Origin: Onchocerca volvulus
Lineage: Eukaryota; Nematoda; Chromadorea; Rhabditida; Onchocercidae
Assembly (NCBI GenBank): GCA_000499405.2
Contig: HG738138.1
Span: forward strand, 248,001-312,000
Length of the DNA stretch: 64,000 nt
Reading direction: 5' to 3'
Below the pieces are notes generated by a model, which was not told the DNA's origin, did no database searches, and was given only the letters and a program-made list of their open reading frames with translations. The number at the start of each line of letters is the position of its first letter. Position 1 is the stretch's first letter. This document shows positions 35,408 through 48,576 of this stretch, piece after piece. The position numbers were made by a program, and so were the translations under genes.

Positions 35408-38045
35408 TTACATCAGCTTCACAATTATATAACAAAATAACAAACCAACAAAACATTCGCAGGAAACTCGTACATTAAGATTGAATTTTTGCCATATTTG
35501 ACAATCATCTGTACCGACGTTCTTCAACACAACGAAATTCATATGTTTCTGTGTACATTTTCCATGAGCTGAAATGCCGATTCATTATTTTAATATGAGA
35601 AACTCAATTCAATAGCAACTCTGTTACTCAGAAAAAGCCTTGGGAATTACATGACAGAAAAGAAGATAATACGGTATGGATCTGAATTTCAAAATAACCA
35701 TAGATCAATTTTATCAGATCTTCATAACTGCACAGAAATAAATACATCGTTCAATGCACACAATCTCTAGACAATTTGAGAAGGAATACAAACGCACGAA
35801 AATCATAAAAATAAAGACAAGCTTTGTCGTCATCACACATCACTTCGTTGATAAAAGGTGGAAAAAATGTGTCCGGTAATCGACGTATCGCCTGACAAGC
35901 ACCGCATAACCTTAGGTAACCGTCTTCCTCACCACCTCGCTTATCACATCCAAACGGTATTACATGAACATCCCCTAAAATTTTTAACAGCTTGATACAC
36001 AATTACAAAACAAATAAATAAAATGATGAATAATTAAAAAACAACAATAAGTAATTGAAAAACACCACATGAGTTTTCAAAATAATATTCCGAGAGACTT
36101 TAACAAAACTAATTTATTGAAAGTTTTCAAATTTAATAAAAGACCTATTAGAGAAAATTTTTTGAAATTCTGAGACGAAGTGGTAAGTCTTGAATTCTTC
36201 GCTTAAAAAAAGCAAACCGAAAAATAACCAATAAGTTTCTGGCGTTTACGCATTATTAGATCTCCTCTGGCATGAGCATCAACGGCTCCAGATGCTATCA
36301 GGGAATCGATGACACTTTCAGCAGTTCCACGCTTATTTCGCTCTAGTTCGGAATCCATCATACGTATGGATGGCGATATAACTGTTCGTCGACTTTCCGT
36401 CCTACATACATTTATTTTCCAAAAGCAAACTTATCATTTCGAAGATTAAAAAAAAAAAAACAGCCTATCCCAAAAATATTCTAGAATCTCAATCATTGTT
36501 GTACTGAAGGAATTTGGATTCTTATAAGCGTAGTAAAATTAATTATAAGACATTTTTAGGTACAATACAATTTACAAATTATTATCCTACTGTTAACTTC
36601 TTCTTTTGGAGGTAAAAAGATTCCATTGCTCTTTATTAATGATAATAGATTCGAATTTGAACTTGACTTATACGTTGCTGAATCTGATTGATTTGTTTTT
36701 TACATATCAGACATGCTGTCATTGCTAACAGATATTCCATTAAGTAGAAGATACGATATTCATTTACACGAAACTTTTAGAAAAAAGGTGTTGGAGATGG
36801 AAATTATTAAAAAAATGGCGATGATAGTGGATGTGTGAGATATGTTGCGAACTCTCACGATGTCAGATTTTGCAGCCGCGAAATCACCGAAGGCGAACGT
36901 ACATCACATTCAATATTCAATTCTGACAATATCCGTTCCAGTGCTTCCACATTACGCTCCATTGTTTCTTCGATACTTAGACGAGTTTTCGATTGTCTCT
37001 ACAACATTATCATTCTTTACATATTTCAAAAATTTTCTAATTGATTTGAAAATCTTTTAAGTTTGGCAAACATTTTTCTGTCTAATTCTGCATATAATAC
37101 ACTTACTTCATACTGGTCACCAATAGAGCGATCTAAGAAACGAATGATTCCAGATGCATCCCAAGCCATCAAATCTGGGTTATATGTTCCTTTCTGCTTC
37201 AGTTCAGTAACCAATTCCTGTTGGGATAATTGACGACATTCTTCAGCTGTATTGTTTTTCTGAAATGACAACGACGGACATTTGAAAATGCTAGAATAGT
37301 TTTATGATTAAGAATTTCTGACTTTTTTAATATTAACATTTTTATACCGCAAAACATTACCCTCGGAACAAATGGTCTACGCCGTTTCTCTAAGATTTCT
37401 CCATCATTAGCTTCATTAAGTGTACGATTCAGCTCTTCTTCATGTGCCAGACGTATCGCCTTGAGACGATCCAAGAAAAATGCCGATTCATGATTGGGTA
37501 GTGATGCTGACACAGGAGAAAAGGGTTTCTGACGTGATACTCGAGCCAGTTCGCCATTCACCTTCTGTAGTAAGGAGCGATAATGACGTCTGCAGTTTAA
37601 CAATTCACTCTCTGAAAAAAGGACTTAAAATTTCATTTCATTAATTGGAGACTGGAATTCTATCGACTGAAACTCTGGAAAAATTTGTAAGTATACAGCC
37701 GCATATAACAACTGAGGGCGATATTTTCGAACACTTATGTTGAAAGATTGAATATTTGAAATAACCTGATGCTGATGAGAGATCAGCTTGTGTACAGGCG
37801 GCAATCTCGTCCTGTTGTTGTTGATCGGTTGTTAGCATTATACTATGAACAGTAGATGCGGTGGACAGTAGCATGGCGACGAAATAAATGCGGAATGCTG
37901 TCGAGATACGAAATACTGACAAAAGAGTGGTTTCCTTAGGAGTAAGTAAAACTACTACTGAGGTCTTCGCGCACTTCCAATTGTTCATTACGCGGCGATT
38001 GTTCCACACGAACACTTCCTCACTTCTATCGTGGTCGTTTAGCAT
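35408..38045 (-). CDS. Secreted PTTH/Trunk-like cystine-knot precursor
   Basis: Seven exons: 38045-37766, 37611-37361, 37259-37107, 36998-36859, 36401-36250, 35974-35798, 35568-35408. These give 437 aa with every phase matched. A hydrophobic stretch at about 51-64, followed by a small-residue patch ending VHS68, can serve as a signal sequence. Its N-terminal extension is unusually long; Met20 (37988) is an alternative start. Residues 95-325 are polar, with N-glycosylation motifs (NRT, NLT), and contain a furin-type RNKR at 296-299. The C-terminal domain (about 335-423) has LCGAC (348-352), IRRLPD, FPPFINEV (363-370), C372, C378, C389, FVVLKN (396-401), C407, W410 and VSCEC (419-423). The order C-x2-C, FP-x-FI, isolated cysteines, a V-x-L strand, Trp, then V-x-C-x-C matches the insect PTTH/Trunk cystine-knot family, whose members signal through the Torso receptor kinase. 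Family assignment is by remembered pattern, not a search. The 5' end is uncertain, since the frame stays open to 38086. The last 14 residues are hydrophobic and may hide a further splice. Confidence 0.72.
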
Positions 38046-38750
38046 AAATCCAACAGTGCCACCGGGTACTGGTACACATCTGATGTCTGTAAATTATGAA
38101 AACAAGTCATCATCAGATTTACCGAAATCTAGCAATATAACTTTCTGTTTGCAAGTCTTCTGGGAGAGAACAGTGACAGAGTGGACATCAGTTTTTCAAA
38201 AAATGGGATAGAATGGGATTGCTGCTAGCCAACTTTCTACTTTCCTTTTGTTCAATTTATTGGTTGACTCTTTCATGCTGCTCCCACCAGAATGGTCTTA
38301 ATTGTTCTTCAATTATCCCTGAACGTATTTCAACTCACGATAGCATCTTTTTCGTTCATTCCTCATTACAACTCAAATCATTCTACTCATCATTCAGAAT
38401 CTTAAAAAAAGCGAATCAACCATGTAGAAGGGGGCTAAATTTCAAGTGATGGTGACATGTGATACAGTACAGAGCATACCAGCATCAGTCGCAAAAAAGG
38501 GAAAGGAGAAAGCAGGACAATGGATCAACGAGAACCGATCATATCACATCACCGTGACAATGTTACCTATGACAATAATTACCAGTAATGGATACTATCA
38601 AATCTAATTGCAATGATACGACTACAAAACTCGATAACAAAAAAAAAATGCTTGAAATTTATGCAAAGAAATTACGGGAAAATGTGTTGGGGAAAAGCAT
38701 AAAAATTTAGCAAAAGGAGATAACGATAAAGATCAACATTAAAAAGAGAT

Positions 38751-38981
38751 TCATCCGTCGCCTGTTACTGCAATAGAATGGATGATAGATCGGATAGAAG
38801 CGATCAGCTCGCGAGGGAACACCATCGTAGAGAGAGGGCGATCGCATCTCATCATCTCCATTGCGATCGTCGCTCTCGTCGCTGATAGCAGCACCAACAT
38901 CATCACTGTCACCATCACCATCACATCACCACCACCACTATCAGTTGCAACAGCAGTGAGAGTAGAATTACAGACTTCCAC
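38751..38981 (-). other. GC-richer island with a signal-peptide-like open frame
   Basis: This island is noticeably richer in G and C than its surroundings and lies 0.7-0.9 kb upstream of the PTTH/Trunk-like gene on the same strand. The minus-strand frame from an ATG at 38981 contains a run of Met, Val and Leu (about residues 20-32) followed by SATRA, resembling a signal peptide. A GT donor at 38822 would leave phase 0. It could be the missing first exon of the gene downstream, or promoter DNA. Much of the hydrophobic run comes from CAT/CAC repeat DNA, so chance is a real possibility. Confidence 0.25.
38885..38942. repeat. CAT/CAC-rich trinucleotide tract
   Basis: Interrupted CAT, CAC and ACC units occur within the GC-richer island upstream of the PTTH/Trunk-like gene. 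Confidence 0.7.
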
Positions 38982-41900
38982 GCAGATGAAAAGGCGATCA
39001 CAATGATGTTTGGCTGTATCATTTTGATCGCATTTTCAAGAAATAATGTTACTCACTTCTCGCACCAATACCTGTCCCGTGATAATAGACCCGTTCTTAA
39101 TCCATCCATTTTCCAGCAGCTCCATAGGTATATGTCACAAACATTCAACTAAATTCATCTTCGTCCGTATCCTCCTTGTCCATCCATTCCTTCTGCCCAT
39201 CTTATCTGTTCCATCCATCTTATCTGTTTCTTACTCCTTCCGTTCTTGTTTTTTTTTTTTTTCTTATTTCTTTTTTTTTTTTTTCAATCAAACTGAGGAA
39301 AATTCGATTTTCATGATGATTCTGTCTTCGCGCTTATTTTTCCGCATAAAAATTTAATCATCCCACTAAGTGAACATGTGCGAACCGAACAAAAACTGAT
39401 AAGGAATTTTGTATCCGAGGTGAATCCGGATGATACCAACTATGCTTTACAGCCGCAATTCTTGATGATTATCCTTTCGAAGCCCAGAAAATGAACAAAC
39501 CGACACAGCCTTTACTAAATAAAACATAGCCACTAAAAATTTGTTAAATATGTTGTTCGAATAATTGTAACGAAATATTTAGTGTCAAGTTGAAAGTATA
39601 CTCAGAGAGAACAAGAATATTATATTCCGTACTGACATTACTTGCTTTTGGATTCCATTATGAAAAAGTAATTATTAAAGAATTTTAAAGTCTTGACTAA
39701 TTTGAAATGCGAATATTTTACAATATAAGGGCTAGTTTAAAATATAAACAAAAAAACTGAAACTTTATAATACCTGAAGCTTTGTTTTCCAATGCAATAT
39801 TTGAAGCACTAATTATGCCAGATTCCAAAATTCTGAAAGTCATATAATTATGTGTTGATTAATTAGACCCTATAATATTTGATTATTATTCGAAACATTT
39901 ACAAAAGTTTCTTCGAGCGTTTCGCAGTTCCCATCTCATCCTGTTTTTGCGTAGTTCTGAATTAAAAGCAAGCTATCATTAAAGAAATAAAAGGGCGAAT
40001 GAAAGGAAAGGGAAGAACGAATTTGTACCGCCTCATATCCATCACCAATTCCCATGAAATTTACTTATTTCTTCCACACTCAGGTAACGAAGGAGTAGGT
40101 TGTATTCAACTATTATGTTTCTTTGCTTTAAAATACGAGAAAAACCAGAACGCAATTGCCTTTCAGCAGCAATGTATGCATTGAATTAAAAGATTTGATG
40201 TATTGATTATGCTAATTTGATCGTGACGTTTGAAATTCAAATTAAAAACATTAGCAGTTCAGGAACATTTCCGCTGCCAGGATTCGAAGCTATGCAGAAT
40301 TTATTAGAATTTCAAGTTTTCTAGTTCACAAACTTTCGAAACTTTTTTTATGCCGGTTTTTTCATGACTGTTTTTTTCTTTGATTTTTTATGATTTGCTT
40401 TTTTGTTTTTTTCAAATCTTGGAATGCTGCAACGAGAAAGATGAAAAGTTGGCAGGAATCAGCGAATTTCAAGATTGGAGAGAGCGAAACAAGGAAAAAT
40501 AGGCAAACATATTACTTAAATATGTTTTTCGACATCTCCATGTACTATGCTTACCATGTCGAGCATTTCAACATTCTTCTGTTGACAAACTAAAGTAGAT
40601 ATCGTTCACCCTTTTATCGCACGTTACTTTATATTACACTGAAATTGATCAAATTAACGATAATAGGGTATTAATTGTAAAGATAACATCAATGTTAATA
40701 ACGAAATAATATCATCAGATTTTTAATTGCTTCTATCAGATGTAAAAATGAAGGCTACTTAATTAGTAGCATCAACTATTCGCCTTTTTGTTTATTGCGA
40801 AAAGAAATACAAAGCGATGTTTCATTTTTCTTCACTCTTCATCTCTACCGACAAATTAATTTGATAAAACAATTCCATCGTTTTTTGATATACATTTTTC
40901 AGTGCAAATCGCCAATTTTTATTAGCTAAATGATTCAAAGACTATTTATAGTTTCGTCAAAATCTACTCATTAATAATGCTTGCACTGTGCAATTTTCAG
41001 CAATGCTGAAAAAAAAAAAATAATTCTGAGTTTGTCATTCAGTATGGTCACCAGTAGATAAAGCTATAAAATTTCATTTAAACATATAATGAAAAATGAA
41101 CTGGTCGATGACAATCAAGACATTTAATCCCGAAAAAGTGAAAGATGCTGAACTACAGATCAACTGTGCGAGAGTTTGACTGTTTAAATCTTATAAGATT
41201 TGAAAGTAATATGGGGCGTAAAAAAATTAAAGACGACTAAAATTTTATGATGTGAAACTAATATTGAACATTGTTAGTTTTAATGTTTTAAATTTCTTTG
41301 ATACTATCGATCAAAAATGTTATGCATGAATTTCTAAATAAAAACTTTGGTGTCAGTCACTGAATTGCTTTTACACTTGCTGCTTAGATTTCTCACGTTT
41401 CGGATCATTAAATAATTTTTGCCTAATAGCACCTTCCAAGTTTCTATAGTGATTTTAGAATTTTTATGTTTCGAAACTCTCAATTAACATCATTTCTATG
41501 TTACGATGAAAACAAAGCCAGAAAAGTAGAATTTAATTTTGAAAGCTTTCAAGAACTTTGCAGGCTAAATACGAAATATCTGAAACTGTTATGTAGCCTA
41601 TTCATCGGACTTGTCATTTTTCTGCACACTTTTTGCACAGTGAAATTAAAATCGACCAATGCTTTGAGATAGATTAAGCATGATGTATTTCAAACATTCA
41701 AATTTTTTTCGAATCTTCGAACACTAATTGAAGAGATACCTTGAAGTTGTTCTGTTCAAATCGGCATTCCAAAATCTTCAGAACCTCCAAAGATTGAAAG
41801 GTGGCATATGACGATCTTTTTTCCGCATTCTAACATTGAAATTGCTTTCAACAAGAACTACGCGAGCTTTAGTACTTTGCGTCACTTCGCACTATCAACT

Positions 41901-44900
41901 GCAAAGTCATTTTCTTCTGGTACTTTGCAATTTATTTCAAACAGCACTGAAATTTCTTTAAGTCTTCGACATTTTTCCAGGTCCAATTTAAAGCAACAAT
42001 TATTTCCATCTTTTAAAGAAATTTTATTTTCGGCATATAACTTTTTGCTACAATCTATAAAACTATGAATCCGAATTCATTCGAAGTATGACTGTATCAA
42101 ATACATTGTTTCTTGCTTTGACAGAAAACAATTTGGCATTTCATTTGATTTGCGAATTCTTTCACTCTGCTTGTCATTTTCATGGGTGTAATGTACCGCT
42201 TACTGACTAATATTTCTGAAGCAAAATTTGGCAGTTATTATGCGTGGGAATTATTACTGTGATAGCAAGCTGCTAAGACAATGCCAATAAAAACAATACA
42301 TCAATTTGATGTATGCTCGTCAATAAATTAATCAATGATTCGTTTAATAAATTATCAGTGATTATAGAAGTAGGGTCGTGAGTATTAGGAAACTATCAAT
42401 ATTGCAATAACTTAGTTGTTTGATGAAGAATAATACCGTTGAAATGATGATATTCAGGGTCATTGTGCACATCGATACATATTGCAGCAAAAAAAAACTA
42501 TAACATGGGTAAAAAATTTATAAGGAACGTGGCAGATCAACCACAGTCAACCAAGAGAGACCATCAACAATTATATATGTACAATATCAATAAAATACTA
42601 CATCTCTAGTTCATTTCCCCTACTACTAGATTGCCAGAGTCTTAACTTTAGGATCCTTTCAAATTTAGATATTTTGTCATTTGGCGACAATAGTTCAACC
42701 TCCCATCATGTTGTTTTCATGACCTTTCTGTGCTAATCAAGTGCTTCTTTTCAGCTTCCAGTCAGTGTTGCAATATGTGAAATCTAAAGTTTGGTAATGA
42801 GATGGCCACATGTTATCCTCGAAAAATCCTGTTACTATTTGATGATGTTCAAGTGCAAATATCCATGATTTTTAGTAATTGCATTTTCGCTTTTTCAGCT
42901 TTGTCAGTCACTTCTTAATGCGACGGAGAGCTAAGGCTTCGTTCAATTCAAACGGCTGCTATTAGATGAAGTTAATTAAAACGATAATGTTTGAACTAAT
43001 TAATTGCATGAAGAACTGGCAGGTAAATCTTTCTATTTTTCAAGCGTATAATATTTTAAAATATCCATAGATTCACTTTCATAAAGTAACATGTTACATT
43101 TTTGCATATGGTCTAAAAAAGTAAGGCAAAGAAATTGTAGATAAAATCACAGCCTAGGGATTTTTCGATATATCACTCAGTTTTGTTAAATATTTTTCAA
43201 TTTTGGTTCTTAAAATTTTAAAATTATTCTTGAGTGGTTGAGAATTCGAATAATGTTTTCGGAAATAATGTTAATAGCAAACTATTTTTAAATTCTGTCA
43301 TTAAATTCAGTCCTGTCTTTTTTTTAGATTTCATTGTAGACAGCTGACACATAGGTTCGCAATGCATACCCTTTCATTAGTTCTTTCTTTTTTCATTTCC
43401 CAAATCATTCTCGACAACAGCAAATCACTTTTGGTTTAATAGAAATGGAAACAGCAAATTTCAACTTAATCATCATAAATTTTGACGAAATTATACTGAG
43501 AAGTAGTTATATTTGAACTACTGCTTTCTTGATACCGATCCGTATCCACACTTTTGTACAGTATTTTGTGATTACGCATGTTTTTGTAATCTCATCCCGT
43601 CTCTAAATTATTATCAGTACTTTTCTGTTTTAGTAAATTTAAGTACGGCACCGATAGATTATTTTCTTTGAAGTTGCCGTTGAAAATTTAATTTTGGATC
43701 TTTTATATATATTTATATGTACATATTTCGAATCTTTTATATGAGAGGCAACATTCAACATACTAATCAAATCACAGCTCTTGACTTTTTTAAACTTTTA
43801 GTTTATATGGTTTCAAAGTGGCGCCCTTAGAGATAAAATTTTACGGCCAACTATCTTTTTGCCAGTAATTAATAATGTATTTCACAGATAAAAAGAAAGG
43901 GAAGGTGAGAACTATGTAGAATGAAGCAACAAAAATATCCTGCTTGGAACACTGGCAGTTTGCAAGGCCTGAAGCAGGATGAAGGCTTGCTTGCAATATC
44001 GGAAAAACATTTTCATGGTACTGAGGGATGGAAAAAGAAAAAGAAACGAATTTATACGAAGATGAAAGCAATTGGACGGATGAATTGGACACTGCGTAAG
44101 GCGAGAATGCTTGTAAGTTCATTTGATGAAGATATTCTCTTAACTGATAAATTCGAATTTCATTGAAAATGATTCTAATTTTTCAAAGTTTCTCATGAGA
44201 CTTTAATTTCCTTAATGTTATTAACAACCGTTTTTGATCAAAGCATTAATAATATCAAAGACAAAAATGGATAACTCTACCTATTCATCATAGATCCTAG
44301 TAATGATTAGTTATTTCACAGCAGTTAGCGACAAATTCATGCCATATAAAAATCAATTACATATTACCTCCGTCGCCTAGACTGTCTGCCTATCTAATAG
44401 AATAATGCAGTATGAGTTGTCATATTATACCTGCTCAGTCTGTTCGATGATTTAAGCTATCGATGATCCAGGCTACCTCATTTAATGGACCAGTAATACA
44501 TGGCAGTGTTTTTTGACGGACTTAAAAAATCCAGAAATATTCCCACTATTCTTCCATGATATCTGGTCCTAATCACTTCTACATCGAGATGCAATGCACA
44601 AATTAAATTTCACAGAGAAGGATACGGAAGAAAATTGCCATTTGTATATTCCTAGTTCTTGAAGCAGTCTGTTATCGGAACTTTCTCGAAATAATTTTTC
44701 TAGCAAATTTAGTGTTTAAGCGCGACAATTTTTTACTAACTTAAGCATTGTTCAAAACTGAAATTAGAAATGGATAAGTAATGAACATCGGTTGCTCTTT
44801 CTTTCATTGCGAAAGAAATTAACGAAATTTAAACTTATCAAATTGCTAGCTGGAAAGAATGGTTTGGATGTAATAATGTCGCATTAGTAAGCTAAGTTTT

Positions 44901-45254
44901 CTCGTTGCTCAGATCTGACATCTATAAAGTTTAAATTAGCTATGATTATTCTCACGAATATTTGAAATTCATTTGATCGTTAATTTTATCAGAGTCAACT
45001 AATTATCTATTCAGCACTTACGTACTTGAGCTATTAAGCCATTTCACAACGGTTGCATTCCCTTCGTTTACATTTTTCTACGATTTTTTGCAATCCACAT
45101 AGATGCAGAGCAGATTTCCGGAATAAAAGAAATAAAGAGATTTGCACCATCACGGCTGAATAATCATACCCACTTAACCTTGCTTCTTCCGAAAAATTCC
45201 TGTTCTCACTATTCAATCTATTTTAAACTGTCCTCGAGTAATAAGATATATCTT

Positions 45255-45266
45255 TGTATGTATGTA

Positions 45267-45333
<67 letters not shown>

Positions 45334-45355
45334 CTGTGTCTGTGTCTGTGTCTGT
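45255..45355. repeat. Compound microsatellite (TATG)n(TG)n(TCTGTG)n
   Basis: Four TATG units are followed by about 29 TG units (45271-45330), then TCTGTG units to 45355. The three tracts abut, and their motifs can be derived from each other by single substitutions. Confidence 0.95.
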
Positions 45356-47400
45356 AAACTCAGTATCAAAGGGTGTTACACAGTTGATGATGTATCAGCT
45401 CAAGAGCATTAAGAAAGAGAAAAAACTCTAAACGAATTCAAACTTCATCTTTTCACTTGCGGACCACTGATCTCAGACTATGGATTGCTAATGTCTATTT
45501 ATCTCCCACCAGTTCATTTACAGATATTTCGATCCATACTGCGTCATCGCAGTTCTTGGCTTGTTTCATTAGACACACAAACCAGCAAGCAGCATAGACC
45601 AATTTCAATATTCTTTAATTTTACTACTTGTCGGCAGTATTTCTTTCTTCCCGTCCTCCTTTTTCCTCTTTAACGCAACGAACAGTCAACTGTTTGTCAG
45701 TCGGATAAGACCGTTCGTTTCAATTTTTCTGAAATTATTCCATTTCCAGTCAAATATCCACAAATTTTGACTATTTCACTGCATTTATCATTTACGAAAT
45801 TGCATAATTTAAATTCCATATTCCGAAAGAAAATTGCATTTGAAATGGCTTCTACTACCAGAATTCAGCAATTCAATTGCTGATTAAATGATTGTTGCCA
45901 AACGAAAAATCCAACATTTTTTCGCCTCTTCATCCTTTCGCCCACTTCCAAGCAGTAATATCCCAAGTGCTTCGTACTTCTGCAATGAATCGACGAAATG
46001 TGGCATCTAATATTACTGTAATGACAGTTCCACAAATTGTAAGTTACAATTTCATACTTACAATTAAAGATCTAGAAAATGCATCGAAATAAAAATGTTG
46101 TACTAGGATTGAGGGTTTTAATAGTTTCCTCGTCGATTTTTTGACTGACAGCAAAAGTCATTTGAAATTTCAGAAACTTTTTAAAAATGCGTAAGTTTGA
46201 AATTGCAATCACTGAAGCTCTTTCATAATGCAGAAGTTTCGAAACATAAGTGCTGTGCAACCATGAAAAAATAAAGTGAAAGAAAGAATTATTTACAACA
46301 TTAATATTTCTTTATCTGAAGGAAGTTAATTTAAGTTTTACACCAAGTATGGAGGGAAAATAGATAATTCCTGCGTTGCAATTCATAAATAAACGAATAA
46401 AATGGATTAATAAATATCTAATTAAGTTCCAAAATACATCTAATTCTCAACCATCAACAGGCGGATTGTTATTGCAAAATTATCGGTTCTTTTCTTTTTT
46501 TTTTTTTTTTTTTTATTACTGTTCAAAGAATGAATGTAACTCAAAATTCAAAAAAAACCCAATGTACTAATAATTTCCATATTATTCATTTATATATTCC
46601 ACTGTTTTCGCTTGTCTCATTTGAAAGCTGGCATACGAATATAATTTGTTAAGAATTTCTAAATATTTGTTGTTAAATTTGTTTAGACCAATATTTTTAA
46701 CAGATCTCCCTTGACATTTATGGCTGACTTTCCATCATATTCAGATGTTCGCAAAGAAATCTGCTTCCCAAAATTTTCAATTTCATCTTTTTTCAAGAAA
46801 TGTCCGATTTGTTAAACAACGAAACGGCAAATTTTTTGAAAGCAGAAAATGCTAAGACCTGTTTTTTTTTGCAGTCACTAAAACTACTCATCAAGTTGGT
46901 CAGCTATCTCGCTAATTTCATATTTGCTTACCATCTTGACTTTCACTAGTCGCTACTGATTGATATCCCTAAAGAGATATTTTTTTTCCTCTTTTTTTTT
47001 TTTTTCTTTTCAAGCGAATTTCATGAATCAGTCACGAATCTCAAACTACGATAGAGAGTATGATCGCTGCGTTTATGCCAATGAACAAAAAACAATGATC
47101 TGTTAAAAGGGCAGCATTTCTTTCTCTTCATCGTGAACTTTAATTATTTCTCATTTGCATGAATAAGTTGAAGAATTCGACGGAAATTTCAGAATAGCAT
47201 TCTGAATTGATGGATAGTGTACCGTGCCAGCATGCTCATCGAAAGTTTAAGATGCTTTCCAAATAAGAAATCTAGTTAATTTTCGAATCGAATATTTGTA
47301 ATATGCGAAGAAATCTCTTGAGGAATTATTATTTGTAGTACGAGATGCAAATGTTACAGCAATTATATATTGTCCCAAACGACGACAATGAATAAACGAT

Positions 47401-47430
47401 CAGCAGCAGCAGCAACAGCACCAACAGCAA
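47401..47430. repeat. CAG/CAA trinucleotide tract
   Basis: Ten CAG-like units with CAA and CAC interruptions. On the plus strand this would read as Gln-rich, but no supported exon contains it. Confidence 0.8.
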
Positions 47431-47773
47431 ATAATGTTTAAAATATAAATTAACACCAAGTGGCTGCTGTTTGTAGCCTGAGCGTGAATGACGAACGTTC
47501 GATTCGCTTGTCAGAGGACAAGGAATGTGATAATATGACGTGACATGATCTGATATGTAGAGGAAGGAAGAGAAATGCGAAGATTTGAAATTCAGAGTTG
47601 TTTTGCTAAGGGAAAGAAGTACATGAGGAGAAGGTGCATCAGCAACTACAAATGGTCGGTTGGTTACTTCCCAGACTGCTGCTTTCAACTGTTTGATGTT
47701 TTTCAGCTTAGTTTGTTGCTTCGCAAACCTGCCATCATCCATCCTATCATCATCATTATCCTATCAGTGTATA

Positions 47774-47790
47774 TGTGTGTGTGTGTGTGT
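47774..47790. repeat. (TG)n microsatellite
   Basis: Short GT dinucleotide run. Confidence 0.85.
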
Positions 47791-48576
47791 ACTGCACATC
47801 GTTCATTATTCCTGGCGTCTGGCATTCAGTATTTATTATACTTTCATTTATTCCGTAATGAATCTTCTCTCTCTAGGTTTTTATACTTCAAAGTCACTCT
47901 ATTAGAAATTAATAAAAATTTTATTAAAGTCTTCACCACCGGGATAGAATAATAATCAGTTTCGAATTAACAGTTTGTGTCGCAAACCAAATAACGGTTG
48001 AAGCATTATCCTTCCTTATCGCAAATCTTTCTATTCCTTCAATCCTTTGTTTTCATTTCCATCTTTGATTATTTTCCGTTCAATCACTTATTCTTATTTA
48101 TTATAAGCATTGTTAAGAACCAAAAATATGAAAAAATATTGGTAGAAATCAATTAAATGTTGAAATAAATTTTTCACGAAATAATCTCGAGTTATAGCTT
48201 TCTCTATGTCAGAATGAACGCTGAAAAACTATTTTATTGAGTATGGATGGCGGAAATCAATTACTATAAATTATTTGCCTTGGATACTATCTCGGCATAA
48301 TTTTTATCAGATCGTTTCACATATTTATTGCCTGCATATCTTTTGTGTTTAACCTGTTTACTTCTTTCTGAACTTTTTTTAGCAGAATATTTGGTGAAGA
48401 AGTATATAAAGTAAATGTGACATGAATTCACCTGAGTAATTTTATAATTAGACCGCGATGCCATTATTCTGGCTGATGCCAAGATATATTTTTGTTAAAA
48501 TGTATCGCTCAAAGTTGCCGGTTGATTAAATACAATACATGATTTTATGGCACCACTAAAATCGAAACAGTGAAAA

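Larger units (their letters stand above)
39006..48576. other. About 9.6 kb without a supported gene
   Basis: No exon with a recognisable domain or consistent splice structure was found. It contains T-rich runs near 39250-39285 and 46496-46514, a compound microsatellite at 45.3 kb, a CAG tract at 47.4 kb and a GT repeat at 47.8 kb. The right end is the probable promoter of the F-box gene. A 72-codon minus-strand frame at 48264-48482 is discussed under findings. Confidence 0.5.

Noticed and set aside
38213..38449. Plus-strand frame starting with a signal-peptide-like MGLLLANFLL
   Set aside because: It is antisense to the probable 5' region of the PTTH/Trunk-like gene and has no further domain, so the hydrophobic start is likely chance.
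43841..44166. Opposed frames of 80-93 codons on both strands
   Set aside because: These shadow each other; neither has motifs or splice signals.
47329..47742. A 137-codon minus-strand frame overlapping the CAG tract
   Set aside because: Its hydrophobic end (poly-Leu) comes from reading the trinucleotide repeat in another frame, and the rest shows no family features.
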